NCBI GenBank assembly: GCA_016870215.1
Contig: VGCD01000001.1
Span: forward strand, 121,838-185,837
Direction: 5' to 3'
Source: Actinomycetota bacterium
GTDB lineage: Bacteria > Actinomycetota > Acidimicrobiia > Acidimicrobiales > Ilumatobacteraceae
Length of the DNA: 64,000 bases
The position numbers and the translations under genes were made by a program. Of the stretch, positions 19,113 to 27,940 are shown piece after piece. Positions within the stretch are counted from its first letter, which is position 1, and every line of letters starts with the position of its first letter. A model generated the notes under the pieces. That model did no database searches, was not told where the DNA came from, and saw nothing but the letters and a program-made list of their open reading frames with translations.

Positions 19113-19790
19113 ATGATTCGTCTTGAGAATGTCTCCAAGATGTACGGCACCGACACACTTGCCGTGCGTGATGCGTCCTTCGATATCGCGAAGGGCGAAT
19201 TCGTGTTCCTCGTCGGCCCCTCGGGCTCTGGCAAGTCCACCTTGTTGCGTCTCATCAGCCGTCAGGAACGGCCAGAGCGTGGCTCAGTGTGGGTCGCAGG
19301 TCAGAACATCAACGAGCTTGCTGAGTCGCGCGTGCCGTACCTTCGCCGAACGCTGGGCAATGTGTTTCAGGACTACAAGTTGTTGCCGAACAAGACCGTC
19401 TTTGAAAACGTGGCATTTGCATTGGAGGTCATCGGTCAGCCAAAGCACATCATTCGCCAGCAAGTACCGCAGGTGATCGAACTTGTCGGTTTGGCCGGTA
19501 AGGAAGATCGATTTCCAGACCAGCTCTCTGGCGGAGAACAGCAGCGTGTGTCAATTGCTCGCGCATTCGTCAATCGTCCGCTCATTCTGTTGGCCGATGA
19601 GCCGACCGGAAACCTCGACCCCACGACAGGCGAAGGAATCATGGCGTTGCTTGATGCGATTAATCGCACCGGCACCACAATCATCATGGCTACTCACGAC
19701 CATCGTGTGGTGAATGCAATGCGCCGTCGAGTCATCCAGCTCGATCGTGGCGTCATGGTGCGCGACCAAGAGCGCGGGGTGTACGAATGA
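19113..19790 (+). CDS. ftsE: cell division ATP-binding protein FtsE
   Basis: 225 aa ABC ATPase. Walker A GPSGSGKST, Q-loop VFQDYKLLP, signature LSGGEQQRVSIARA, Walker B LLADEPTGNLD and H-loop ATHDH are all present. With FtsX it forms the membrane complex that activates peptidoglycan hydrolases at the division site. Its stop overlaps the ftsX start by 4 bp. The order prfB-ftsE-ftsX is conserved in actinobacteria. Confidence 0.96.
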   Translation: MIRLENVSKMYGTDTLAVRDASFDIAKGEFVFLVGPSGSGKSTLLRLISRQERPERGSVWVAGQNINELAESRVPYLRRTLGNVFQDYKLLPNKTVFENVAFALEVIGQPKHIIRQQVPQVIELVGLAGKEDRFPDQLSGGEQQRVSIARAFVNRPLILLADEPTGNLDPTTGEGIMALLDAINRTGTTIIMATHDHRVVNAMRRRVIQLDRGVMVRDQERGVYE

Positions 19791-20692
19791 TTTCGCGCAT
19801 CTCGTACGCACTTCGTGAAACCGCAGCTGGCTTCCGTCGCAACATGACGTTGACCGCGGCCGCTGTGCTCACCTCGGCGGTGTCGCTGTTGCTGGTGGGC
19901 ACGACATTCCTCATTCAGCGAGCCTTCGACAACTTGTTGGTTCAATGGCGTGGCGACGTCGGCATGATCGTGTTCGTGCGTCCTGATGCAAGTCAAGAGC
20001 AGATTGCGTTCATCGAACAGACTCTGAAGGCTCAGCCGAATGTGGTGAATGTCGACAAACTTCAATATCTCGACAAGGTGGCCAGTTACGAAGAGGCAAA
20101 GCGGGTTTTTGCCGGTGACCCCACCACGCTCAGTTTGTTATCCGTTGAAAACATTCCGTCGCAGTTCAAAGTGGTTCCGAAATCTCCAGATCCGGCGCTA
20201 GTACGCAGTCTTGCTGATCAGTACCGCACACTGCCTGGCGTGCAAGTGGTGTCTCTCGCAGAAGATGAGTTCGATGTCATCGCGACGTTGTCGAATTTCG
20301 TGCGTGCCGTCACCATCGGAATGTCGCTCATTCTGTTGACAGTGGCAGTTGTGCTCATCTGGAACACCATTCGTACTGCCATGTTCGCGCGACGACGCGA
20401 GATCGAGGTGATGAAGCTCGTCGGTGCCACCGACTGGTTCATCCGTATTCCTTTCATGCTCGAAGGATTGCTGCAGGGCCTCATCGGCGCCGTGGTGTCA
20501 TGCGGTGGGCTGTGGGCCCTGAACCAGGCATGGACTAACGGTGTCGCCGGCTTCAAAGCCGGAACGGGCGTCAGTTCGCTGGTCGTGCCGGGGTCGTATG
20601 TCAGTGGGGTCATGGTTGCACTACTGGTCATTGGCTCAATTGCTGGTGCCATCGGCTCTGGGGTTGCTGCAACCAAGTTCCTAGACGTGTGA
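19787..20692 (+). CDS. ftsX: cell division protein FtsX
   Basis: 301 aa. A TM segment at about residues 22-42 is followed by an extracytoplasmic domain (about 43-170, including DEFDVIATLSNF) and three C-terminal TM helices. The FtsX/MacB-type coupling segment RRREIEVMKLVGATDWFIRIPFMLEG is clear. It transmits ATP hydrolysis by FtsE to cell-wall hydrolases. In many actinobacteria smpB follows directly; here a truncated haemoglobin follows and smpB lies about 19 kb away next to its RNA partner. Confidence 0.95.
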   Translation: MISRISYALRETAAGFRRNMTLTAAAVLTSAVSLLLVGTTFLIQRAFDNLLVQWRGDVGMIVFVRPDASQEQIAFIEQTLKAQPNVVNVDKLQYLDKVASYEEAKRVFAGDPTTLSLLSVENIPSQFKVVPKSPDPALVRSLADQYRTLPGVQVVSLAEDEFDVIATLSNFVRAVTIGMSLILLTVAVVLIWNTIRTAMFARRREIEVMKLVGATDWFIRIPFMLEGLLQGLIGAVVSCGGLWALNQAWTNGVAGFKAGTGVSSLVVPGSYVSGVMVALLVIGSIAGAIGSGVAATKFLDV

Positions 20693-20720
20693 GTGTCGGT
20701 GATTCCATTTGAGTGACGCC

Positions 20721-21104
20721 ATGTTGTTCGACGTAGTCGGAGGCCAAGCATTCTTTGACAAGGTGGTCGAGGTTTTTTACGACGCGGTCGAACATGACCC
20801 CGTGCTTTTGCCGTTGTATCCAGAAGGCTCCGACACAATCGGTGCTCGTCATCGACTGACCTTGTTCTTGTCTCAATATTGGGGTGGTCCCACCACATAT
20901 TCAGATGAACGGGGGCATCCTCGCCTTCGCATGCGTCACGCGCCGTATGTCATCGGTGAGCGCGAGCGAGATCGCTGGCTTCTGCACATGGTGGCGGCAA
21001 TCGAGGCCGCGACAGTTTCGCTTCCAGACGAGGTTCGCGACGCAGTTCGTGCCGACTTCGTCGCTTACGTCACTAACGCCGCAGAGCATCTACGAAATCA
21101 GTGA
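20721..21104 (+). CDS. group II truncated haemoglobin (GlbO-like)
   Basis: 127 aa from ATG 20721 (a TTG at 20709 would add four residues). Family pattern: GGQAFFDKVVEVFYDAVEHDPVLLPLYP, then HRLTLFLSQYWGGPTTYSDERGHPRLRMRHAPY with the proximal histidine in RHAPY, and RDRWLLHM with the G8 tryptophan. These proteins bind O2 and NO and are linked to stress protection or respiration. It lies 28 bp after ftsX and runs almost into the convergent methyltransferase gene (4-bp gap). Confidence 0.88.
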   Translation: MLFDVVGGQAFFDKVVEVFYDAVEHDPVLLPLYPEGSDTIGARHRLTLFLSQYWGGPTTYSDERGHPRLRMRHAPYVIGERERDRWLLHMVAAIEAATVSLPDEVRDAVRADFVAYVTNAAEHLRNQ

Positions 21105-21108
21105 CGTA

Positions 21109-21912
21109 TCAGGTTGGCGCATAGGTGTGAAGCGCGATAGCCGCCGCTGCACCAACATTCAGCGAGTCGATGCCTTCGCGCATACGGATGCGAACCATCG
21201 CATCAAGCGTGCTCATCGTTTGTTCAGCTAGACCTACTCGCTCGCTTCCGAGAAAGAGAGCAATCTTGTCGCTTGATGGGCGCCACTTGTCGATGGCATG
21301 TGCCTGCAGACCGGGGGACATGCCCACGCATGTGAAGCCGTGACTATGAAGCTGCTCCACAAGGTCGACACCTCTCTCGCTTCTCGCGAAAGGCAACGAC
21401 AATGCAGTCCCCATCGAGACGCGTAAGGAGCGACGGGCCAGGGGATCAGAGCTTGTCGGATCAAGTATCAACGCGTGCCAACCGAGCGCGGCCGCACTTC
21501 GAATGATGGCGCCAACATTTGTGGGATTGTCAACGGCTTCGAGCACCACCACATGAGTGGCAGTCGACGCGACGTCGTCGACCGACGTCCGAGCTGGCCG
21601 TCGGAAAAGACCTGTAACGGAGAGCGGAACTCCAAGCCCGGTGACTTCGCGTCGAAGCTCGTCGTCGCCGACAAAGAGTGGTACGTCGGCTGAAACAAGT
21701 TGTGCAAACCGCTCGACCAGGTCGTCTGCGAGGAGTAGTGCGCTCGGGACACACTTTGCATGTAGAGCGCGTTCTACGACGAGGTCTCCCTCGGCAACGA
21801 ACAAACCCGCACCAACTTTTTCTTCGCGTTCCAAGCGACTCGCCAGTTGCCGGTCACGCCAGCGAAATGCATCGAGCCGCGAGTCGTCGGTGGCGGTCAC
21901 GCAAACAATCAC
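21109..21912 (-). CDS. TrmH/SpoU-family RNA 2'-O-methyltransferase
   Basis: 267 aa, GTG start at 21912. The N-terminal substrate-binding part (GAGLFVAEGDLVVERAL) precedes a SPOUT domain with the knot motifs DNPTNVGAIIRSAAALG, FLGSERVGL and RMREGIDSLNVGAAAAIALH. It would transfer a methyl group from SAM to a ribose in rRNA or tRNA; the target nucleotide cannot be told from sequence. menB lies upstream on the same strand, 38 bp away. Confidence 0.88.
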   Translation of the reverse strand: MIVCVTATDDSRLDAFRWRDRQLASRLEREEKVGAGLFVAEGDLVVERALHAKCVPSALLLADDLVERFAQLVSADVPLFVGDDELRREVTGLGVPLSVTGLFRRPARTSVDDVASTATHVVVLEAVDNPTNVGAIIRSAAALGWHALILDPTSSDPLARRSLRVSMGTALSLPFARSERGVDLVEQLHSHGFTCVGMSPGLQAHAIDKWRPSSDKIALFLGSERVGLAEQTMSTLDAMVRIRMREGIDSLNVGAAAAIALHTYAPT

Positions 21913-21950
21913 TGACTACTCCTCGGGTTCTGTGTTGTGTCAGGGGTTGG

Positions 21951-22853
21951 TCAGAACATCCACGGGAAAGCGGACCAGTCAGGGTCGCGCTTTTCCAGGA
22001 ATGAGTTGCGCCCCTCGGCGGCTTCGTCTGTGCCGTACGCAAGGCGAGTGGCTTCACCAGCAAACACTTGTTGCCCGACTAGGCCGTCGTCGATGAGATT
22101 GAAGGCAAACTTCAACATGCGTTGTGCAGTCGGGCTCTTTCCGTTGATGTCGGCCGCCCACTGAAGCGCGACTTTCTCAAGGTCTGCATGAGCAACGACT
22201 TCATTGACCATTCCCATTCGGTGTGCTTCATCGGCACTGTATTCACGACCGAGAAAGAAGATCTCCCGTGCAAACTTTTGTCCGACTTGCCGTGCGAGGT
22301 ATGCCGAGCCATATCCACCGTCGAATGACGCGACATCAGCGTCAGTTTGTTTGAAACGTGCATGCTCGCGGCTTGCCAAAGTGAGGTCGCACACGACATG
22401 AAGACTGTGACCACCGCCGGCTGCCCAGCCCGGCACGACGCACACGACAATCTTTGGCATGAAACGAATGAGACGTTGTACTTCAAGAATGTGCAGACGT
22501 CCAGCACGGCCAACGTCGATTGACTCTGCACTCTCACCTTCGGCGTACTTGTAGCCATCTTTTCCACGGATGCGCTGGTCGCCACCGCTACAAAAAGCCC
22601 AACCACCGTCGCGGGGGGAAGGCCCGTTGCCGGTGAGCAGCACGCACCCCACGTCAGTTGTCATGCGGGCGTGGTCGAGAGCCGTGTAAAGCTCATCGAC
22701 TGTCTTTGGTCGAAACGCATTGCGCACCTCTGGTCGGTTGAACGCGATGCGAACAGTTCCGTGGGCTTTTGCGCGGTGATACGTGATGTCGGAGAACGAG
22801 AATCCCGCCACCTCATCCCAGGCAGCCGAGTCAAACAAAGGTGAAATCGTCAC
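21951..22853 (-). CDS. menB: 1,4-dihydroxy-2-naphthoyl-CoA synthase
   Basis: 300 aa crotonase-fold enzyme that closes the second ring in menaquinone synthesis. MenB-specific features are FCSGGDQRIRGKDGY, the oxyanion-hole segment GWAAGGGHSLHVVCDLTLAS, FKQTDADVASFDGGYGS and the C-terminal FLEKRDPDWSAFPW. The other men genes are not in this window. GTG or ATG context: the frame begins MTISPLF at 22853. The monooxygenase gene upstream on the same strand ends 55 bp away. Confidence 0.95.
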   Translation of the reverse strand: MTISPLFDSAAWDEVAGFSFSDITYHRAKAHGTVRIAFNRPEVRNAFRPKTVDELYTALDHARMTTDVGCVLLTGNGPSPRDGGWAFCSGGDQRIRGKDGYKYAEGESAESIDVGRAGRLHILEVQRLIRFMPKIVVCVVPGWAAGGGHSLHVVCDLTLASREHARFKQTDADVASFDGGYGSAYLARQVGQKFAREIFFLGREYSADEAHRMGMVNEVVAHADLEKVALQWAADINGKSPTAQRMLKFAFNLIDDGLVGQQVFAGEATRLAYGTDEAAEGRNSFLEKRDPDWSAFPWMF

Positions 22854-22908
22854 CTACGCATTGTCCCACGCCACTTGTCGATAGTCGCAACCCGTCGGCG
22901 TGGGCAGT

Positions 22909-24540
22909 TCAGGCCGAGAGTTGGAAGCCCGCGTAACCGGTTGCTGCGACCTGTTCGCACCGAGCCACGTAATCGGAGTATCCGAGCAGTGGCATGAATA
23001 CGCGCGGTTTTCCGGGCACATTGGCCCCGAGATACCACGAATTGCACGTGGGGAACAGTGTGTATCCGGCGATCATGTTGACGTATGCGACCCAATCAGC
23101 CTGCGCCTGCTCTTGTGCCTCGATGATGCGGTGACCATTGTTTCGCATGTGTGAGATGCACTCACCAATCCAGTTCACATGTTGCTCGATGGACACAATC
23201 ATGTTCGTGAGGACAGATGGACTTCCCGGGCCGGTCACCAAGAACATGTTGGGAAACCCGTGTGAGTTCAGACCGAGGTAGGTAAGCGGACCCGCACCCC
23301 ATGCTTCGGTCAGCGGAAGTCCACCACGTCCATGAATGTTGGCCTTGAGAAACGAGCCCGTCATTGCGTCAAAGCCTGTTGCGTAGACGATGACGTCAAC
23401 CTCATACTCGACACCACCAGTGACAACTCCGTTCGGAGTGAGCCGATCAATGGGTGCATCACTGATGTCGACCAGCGTGACATTGTCGCGATTGAACGTG
23501 CCGTAATAGTTGGTGTCTAGACACAAGCGTTTGCATCCGATGGTCTGGCGCGGTGCCAATTTCTCGGCAACGACGGGGTCTTTCACGATTCCGCGAATTT
23601 TCTCGCGCACAAACTCGGCGACGGCTTCATTCGATGTGTCGCTCATGAGTACGTCGTTGAATGCGCCGAGAAACAGCAACCCACTTGAGTCCCATCGTTC
23701 TTCAAGCATGCGATGACGCTCGTCATCGTCCACATCGAAGACACTCACTTCATTCGTGGGAAAGTCGCCACCAAAGGCACTTCGCGTGGCCGAATTCCGT
23801 GCGCGGAAGCCGGCGATGTCTGCCATGACTTTGGCTTCGTAGTCCGCATCATTCGGGCCATTGTTTGCCGGCACCGAGTACGTGGCTGTTCGTTGAAATA
23901 CTGTGAGGTGAGATGCTTGTTCGGCGATGAGGGGAATGGACTGAAGGCCCGATGAACCGGTGCCGATAACAGCCACACGCTTGCCGGTGAAGTCGACACC
24001 GTCGTGTGGCCATGAACCTGTGTGGTACACCTCGCCCCGAAAAGTCTCGTCGTCGGGGAAGCGGGGTTTGTTCGCTGATGAGAGACAACCTGTCGCCATC
24101 ACAAGAAACTGTGCGTGCACCGTGTCGCCTCTGTCGGTGTCGACGCACCACGAGGATGTGTCGTCGTTCCACGCCGCATGGGTGACGGTGGTCTCGAACA
24201 CCATGTCTCGCTTCAGGTCGAAGCGCTCGGCGACATGCTGTGCGTAGCGCAAGATCTCGGGTTGCGTGGCGTACTTCTCGCTCCAGTGCCATTCGCGTTG
24301 AAGTTCTTCTGAGAACTGGTACGAGTACTCGAGACTCGGCACGTCACATCGGGCGCCTGGGTAGCGATTCCAGTACCACGTGCCTCCGACGTCGTCACCC
24401 TTTTCGATGGCAAGACAGCTGAGCCCAAGCTCGTGACACTTGTGCACCATGTACATTCCGGCGAATCCGGCTCCGACGATGACAACGTCAACGCTTGCCG
24501 AGAGTTTCTGCCGATTCACTTCTCCAGCCACAAGGGTCAT
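22909..24540 (-). CDS. flavin-dependent monooxygenase, Baeyer-Villiger type
   Basis: 543 aa. Two Rossmann motifs, GAGFAG (23-28, FAD) and GTGSSG (193-198, NADPH), flank the Baeyer-Villiger fingerprint FRGEVYHTGSWP (F167 to P178). GDDVGGTWYWNRYPGARCD is also typical of cyclohexanone- or phenylacetone-monooxygenase-like enzymes. It would insert an oxygen next to a ketone or oxidise a heteroatom; the natural substrate is unknown. It starts at ATG 24540, divergent from the PAP2 phosphatase gene, and may be cotranscribed with menB, although no functional link is evident. Confidence 0.9.
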   Translation of the reverse strand: MTLVAGEVNRQKLSASVDVVIVGAGFAGMYMVHKCHELGLSCLAIEKGDDVGGTWYWNRYPGARCDVPSLEYSYQFSEELQREWHWSEKYATQPEILRYAQHVAERFDLKRDMVFETTVTHAAWNDDTSSWCVDTDRGDTVHAQFLVMATGCLSSANKPRFPDDETFRGEVYHTGSWPHDGVDFTGKRVAVIGTGSSGLQSIPLIAEQASHLTVFQRTATYSVPANNGPNDADYEAKVMADIAGFRARNSATRSAFGGDFPTNEVSVFDVDDDERHRMLEERWDSSGLLFLGAFNDVLMSDTSNEAVAEFVREKIRGIVKDPVVAEKLAPRQTIGCKRLCLDTNYYGTFNRDNVTLVDISDAPIDRLTPNGVVTGGVEYEVDVIVYATGFDAMTGSFLKANIHGRGGLPLTEAWGAGPLTYLGLNSHGFPNMFLVTGPGSPSVLTNMIVSIEQHVNWIGECISHMRNNGHRIIEAQEQAQADWVAYVNMIAGYTLFPTCNSWYLGANVPGKPRVFMPLLGYSDYVARCEQVAATGYAGFQLSA

Positions 24541-24617
24541 TGTTGTCTATTCCTCAGTTGTCCGGCAACACGGAACTACGGTCATTGACGGTGGTTCCTC
24601 TAACACAGCACTTGAGC

Positions 24618-25193
24618 GTGACGGTATGTGCGGAGGTCCTTGGCTCAATCGACTCGGGTGTGCACGAGTTCTTCATCGGGCATCGGCCGGGCTGGTTGGT
24701 CGACATCTCCAAGTTCTTGGACACCTATGGCTCATCGGAGATGTTGCTCGGGGTCGCCATCATCGTCGGCCTGGTGTGGCTCGTACGAGCGCGATCATCG
24801 CTTCTTCCGCTTGCAGTTCCGGTGTCCGTCGCGGTGAATGCAGTGGCAGTTGCAATTCTCAAAGATGTGGTGAGTCGTGAGCGACCTGAAGTGTCGCAAC
24901 AACTTGTCGAAGCAACCAGCGCTTCGATGCCGTCTGGTCACACTGCGAGTGCCGCCGCACTCGTCGCATCGATACTGACCGTGCGTTCACTCATGAGTGA
25001 AAGTCAGCGAAGGTGGACAGCACTTGACATCGCTCTGATTGCATTTGCCTGTGTGGCTGGAGTTGCGCGGCTTGTTCTGGGAGTGCATTGGCTCAGCGAT
25101 GTGCTCGTCGGTTGGTTGATAGGGGCAGTTATCGGTGTCGTGATTGCCCAACTTGCGAGTAAAATTCTGGCGTGGCGACAAAGTACGAACTAG
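24618..25193 (+). CDS. PAP2-family membrane phosphatase
   Basis: 191 aa from GTG 24618; TTG 24612 or GTG 24585 are possible earlier starts. Five to six TM helices carry the three-part phosphatase motif: KDVVSRERP, PSGHTAS, and RLVLGVHWLSDVLVG (SRxxxxxHxxxD type). Family members dephosphorylate undecaprenyl pyrophosphate, phosphatidate or similar lipids on the outer face of the membrane. The stop overlaps the start of cysD by 22 bp. Confidence 0.85.
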   Translation: MTVCAEVLGSIDSGVHEFFIGHRPGWLVDISKFLDTYGSSEMLLGVAIIVGLVWLVRARSSLLPLAVPVSVAVNAVAVAILKDVVSRERPEVSQQLVEATSASMPSGHTASAAALVASILTVRSLMSESQRRWTALDIALIAFACVAGVARLVLGVHWLSDVLVGWLIGAVIGVVIAQLASKILAWRQSTN

Positions 25194-26083
25194 GCCATCT
25201 CAAGGCACTTGAGGCCGAGTCGATCCACATCATGCGTGAAGTGGCAGCCACCATGGAGCGACCGGCGTTGCTGTTCTCTGGTGGCAAAGACTCCATCATC
25301 ATGGTGCACCTTGCGCGTAAGGCGTTCTGGCCCGCTCGGCTCCCGTTCCCGTTGGTACATATCGACACGGGTCAGAACTTTCCAGAGGTCATCGCATTTC
25401 GTGATTGGCTTGCGGCCGACATTGGTGCACGACTTATCGTCGGCTCGGTTCAGGACGACATCGATGCAGGACGGGTATTCGAAGATCCGAAGTCGAATGC
25501 AGGTCGAAACCGTTTGCAAACCGCCACACTTCTGCGCACCATCGAAGAGCACAAGTTCACCGCAATGTTCGGCGGAGCACGACGAGATGAAGAGAAGGCG
25601 CGCGCCAAAGAGCGAGTGTTCAGCTTCCGTGATGAATTCGGTCAATGGGACCCGAAGAACCAGCGGCCAGAGCTGTGGAGTTTGTACAACGGGCGGCATC
25701 GTCCCGGCGAACACATTCGTGCATTTCCCATTTCGAACTGGACCGAACTCGATGTGTGGCAATACATCGCCGACGAAAACATCGAATTACCGAACATCTA
25801 TTACGCCCACAAACGACCCGTCGTGCACCGAGATGGCATGATCATGGCCGTCAATGAATTCGTGACTCCACGTGAAGGCGAAGAAGTGGTCGAAGAGTTG
25901 GTGCGCTACCGCACAGTGGGTGATGCCACGTGCACGGCAGCAGTGTCGTCAGCAGCAGCGAATGCGCTCGACGTGGTCACCGAGGTGGCGGCCACCCGCA
26001 TCACCGAGCGCGGTGCTACTCGCGCCGACGACAAGACCTCTGAGGCCGCCATGGAAGACCGCAAGCGCGAGGGGTACTTCTGA
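25172..26083 (+). CDS. cysD: sulfate adenylyltransferase subunit 2
   Basis: 303 aa, GTG 25172. An ATP-pyrophosphatase of the PAPS-reductase fold with PP-loop SGGKDS (36-41), making adenylyl sulfate from sulfate and ATP together with CysN. RPELWSLYNGRHRPGEHIRAFPISNWTELDVW and the C-terminal MEDRKREGYF are typical of CysD. It overlaps cysN by one base (TGATG). cysD-cysN-cysC form one compact operon making PAPS. Confidence 0.96.
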   Translation: MATKYELGHLKALEAESIHIMREVAATMERPALLFSGGKDSIIMVHLARKAFWPARLPFPLVHIDTGQNFPEVIAFRDWLAADIGARLIVGSVQDDIDAGRVFEDPKSNAGRNRLQTATLLRTIEEHKFTAMFGGARRDEEKARAKERVFSFRDEFGQWDPKNQRPELWSLYNGRHRPGEHIRAFPISNWTELDVWQYIADENIELPNIYYAHKRPVVHRDGMIMAVNEFVTPREGEEVVEELVRYRTVGDATCTAAVSSAAANALDVVTEVAATRITERGATRADDKTSEAAMEDRKREGYF

Positions 26084-27327
26084 TGTCAGAAATTCTTCGC
26101 TTTGCAACCGCGGGTTCGGTCGACGACGGCAAGTCGACGCTCATCGGACGGCTGCTGTACGACTCAAAGTCGATTTTCGAGGACCAATTGGAAGCAGTCG
26201 AGCGCACTTCGCGAGACAGAGGAGAAGCTGTCACCAACTTGGCATTGCTCACGGACGGTCTGCGCGCCGAGCGCGAGCAGGGAATCACAATCGATGTTGC
26301 ATACCGGTACTTCGCCACACCAAAGCGCAAGTTCATCATCGCCGACACACCTGGTCACATCCAGTACACGCGCAACATGGTCACGGGTGCCTCCACCGCA
26401 GACCTCGCGCTCATCTTGGTGGATGCTCGTCATGGACTTGTCGAGCAGAGCCGTCGACACTCGTTCCTGGCGTCGTTGTTGGGTGTGCCGCACTTGGTGC
26501 TGTGTGTCAACAAAATGGACCTTGTCGACTACGACGAAGCGGTGTTCGAGCGCATCAAGGGCGAATTCCGCGATTTCGCTGCGCGACTCAAGATTCATGA
26601 CCTGTCCTTCGTTCCGATCTCGGCACTTCACGGTGACAACATCGTGCACCGCTCGCAAAACATGCCGTGGTACGAAGGCTCATCACTGTTGCACCTACTG
26701 GAAGAGGTGCACATTGCATCCGATCGCAACTTGGTAGACGTGCGATTCCCTGTGCAGTACGTCATTCGCCCGCAAGACGACTCGTGGCACGACTATCGCG
26801 GCTATGCGGGACAAGTGGCAAGCGGTGTCATGAAGCCAGGCGACGACGTCATGGTGTTGCCGTCGGGCTTCACGTCGTCTATCGCTGCGATTGAAACCAT
26901 GGATGGTCCGGTCGAAGAGGCTTTCCCGCCCATGTCAGTCACAGTGCGACTGAGCGACAACATCGATGTCAGCCGTGGCGACATGCTGTGCCGCCCCAAC
27001 AACAAGCCCGATGCGGTGCAAGACGTCGAAGCAATTGTCTGCTGGATGCATGAGCAGCCGCTGGACCCGAATGGCTTCTACCGCATCAAGCACACCACCC
27101 GAGATGCTCGGGCAAAGGTGTCAGAGGTGTTGTACCGCCTCGATGTCAACTCGTTGCACCGCGACACTGACGCACCGACGCTGGGGCTGAATGATGTTGG
27201 TCGTATCCGTCTTCGCACCACTGTGCCGTTGTTCATCGATCGTTATGAGCGCAATCGCACGACGGGAAGTTTTGTGTTGATCCACGAGGGCACCAATGCC
27301 ACCGTGGCGGCCGGAATGATTCAGTAG
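26083..27327 (+). CDS. cysN: sulfate adenylyltransferase subunit 1 (GTPase)
   Basis: 414 aa. EF-Tu-like GTPase with G1 GSVDDGKST (11-19), DTPGH (G3) and NKMD (G4) and the domain II-III barrels behind it. GTP hydrolysis drives APS formation by CysD. It is the short form without a fused APS kinase; that activity is encoded separately by cysC, which starts 7 bp downstream. Confidence 0.96.
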   Translation: MSEILRFATAGSVDDGKSTLIGRLLYDSKSIFEDQLEAVERTSRDRGEAVTNLALLTDGLRAEREQGITIDVAYRYFATPKRKFIIADTPGHIQYTRNMVTGASTADLALILVDARHGLVEQSRRHSFLASLLGVPHLVLCVNKMDLVDYDEAVFERIKGEFRDFAARLKIHDLSFVPISALHGDNIVHRSQNMPWYEGSSLLHLLEEVHIASDRNLVDVRFPVQYVIRPQDDSWHDYRGYAGQVASGVMKPGDDVMVLPSGFTSSIAAIETMDGPVEEAFPPMSVTVRLSDNIDVSRGDMLCRPNNKPDAVQDVEAIVCWMHEQPLDPNGFYRIKHTTRDARAKVSEVLYRLDVNSLHRDTDAPTLGLNDVGRIRLRTTVPLFIDRYERNRTTGSFVLIHEGTNATVAAGMIQ

Positions 27328-27334
27328 GACTTTC

Positions 27335-27940
27335 ATGACACGCGAGGTTGTATGGCATCACGGTCTCGTCACGCCCACTGTGCGTCGTGAATCACTCGGG
27401 TGGTCGGGTGCAACCATCTGGCTCACCGGGTTATCAGGATCGGGTAAGTCGACAATTGCGACGCACGTTGAGCAGATGTTGGTTGCATCAGGTCGACCCG
27501 CTTACATTCTCGACGGCGACAATCTGCGCACAGGGCTGAATGCTGATCTCGGTTTCTCTGATGATGATCGACGCGAGAACATTCGCCGCGTTGGTGAAGT
27601 TGCTCGTCTGATGGCGGACTCCGGAGTAGTGGTGTTGGTTCCTGTCATCAGCCCTTTCCGCGACGCCCGAGATGCTGTGCGCGCTATGCACGAGGCAGCG
27701 CAGCTCACATTCTTCGAAGTGTTTGTCGACACACCTTTGCAGGAATGCGAACGACGAGACCCGAAGGGCATGTATCAGCGGGCTCGACGCGGCGATATCA
27801 CCAACTTCACAGGTATCGACAGCCCCTATGAGGCGCCTCTGGCTGCTGATCTCATTGTTCGTCCATCCGATGGCGATGCAGTGGAACTGTCACGCCGCGT
27901 GTGTTCGCTCGTGGTGCGAGGTTCAGGCCTGACCGCTTGA
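27335..27940 (+). CDS. cysC: adenylyl-sulfate kinase
   Basis: 201 aa. Phosphorylates APS to PAPS. P-loop GLSGSGKST (33-41), DGDNLRTGLN, FSDDDRRENIRRVGEVA and the KGMYQRARRGDITNFTGIDSPYE segment are diagnostic. AGGAC just upstream of ATG 27335 is a good ribosome binding site. No PAPS reductase or sulfite reductase lies nearby; the convergent neighbour, overlapping by 18 bp, is a PAPS-using sulfotransferase. Confidence 0.95.
   Translation: MTREVVWHHGLVTPTVRRESLGWSGATIWLTGLSGSGKSTIATHVEQMLVASGRPAYILDGDNLRTGLNADLGFSDDDRRENIRRVGEVARLMADSGVVVLVPVISPFRDARDAVRAMHEAAQLTFFEVFVDTPLQECERRDPKGMYQRARRGDITNFTGIDSPYEAPLAADLIVRPSDGDAVELSRRVCSLVVRGSGLTA

Noticed and set aside
24541-24617. GGAAC/GTTCC inverted repeat in the monooxygenase/PAP2 gap as an SOS or other operator
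   Set aside because: The arms are only 5 bp with a 17-bp spacer and do not fit a known box.
26083-27327. CysN as elongation factor Tu
   Set aside because: GTPase motifs are shared, but the context with cysD and cysC and the GSVDDGKST start show it is CysN.
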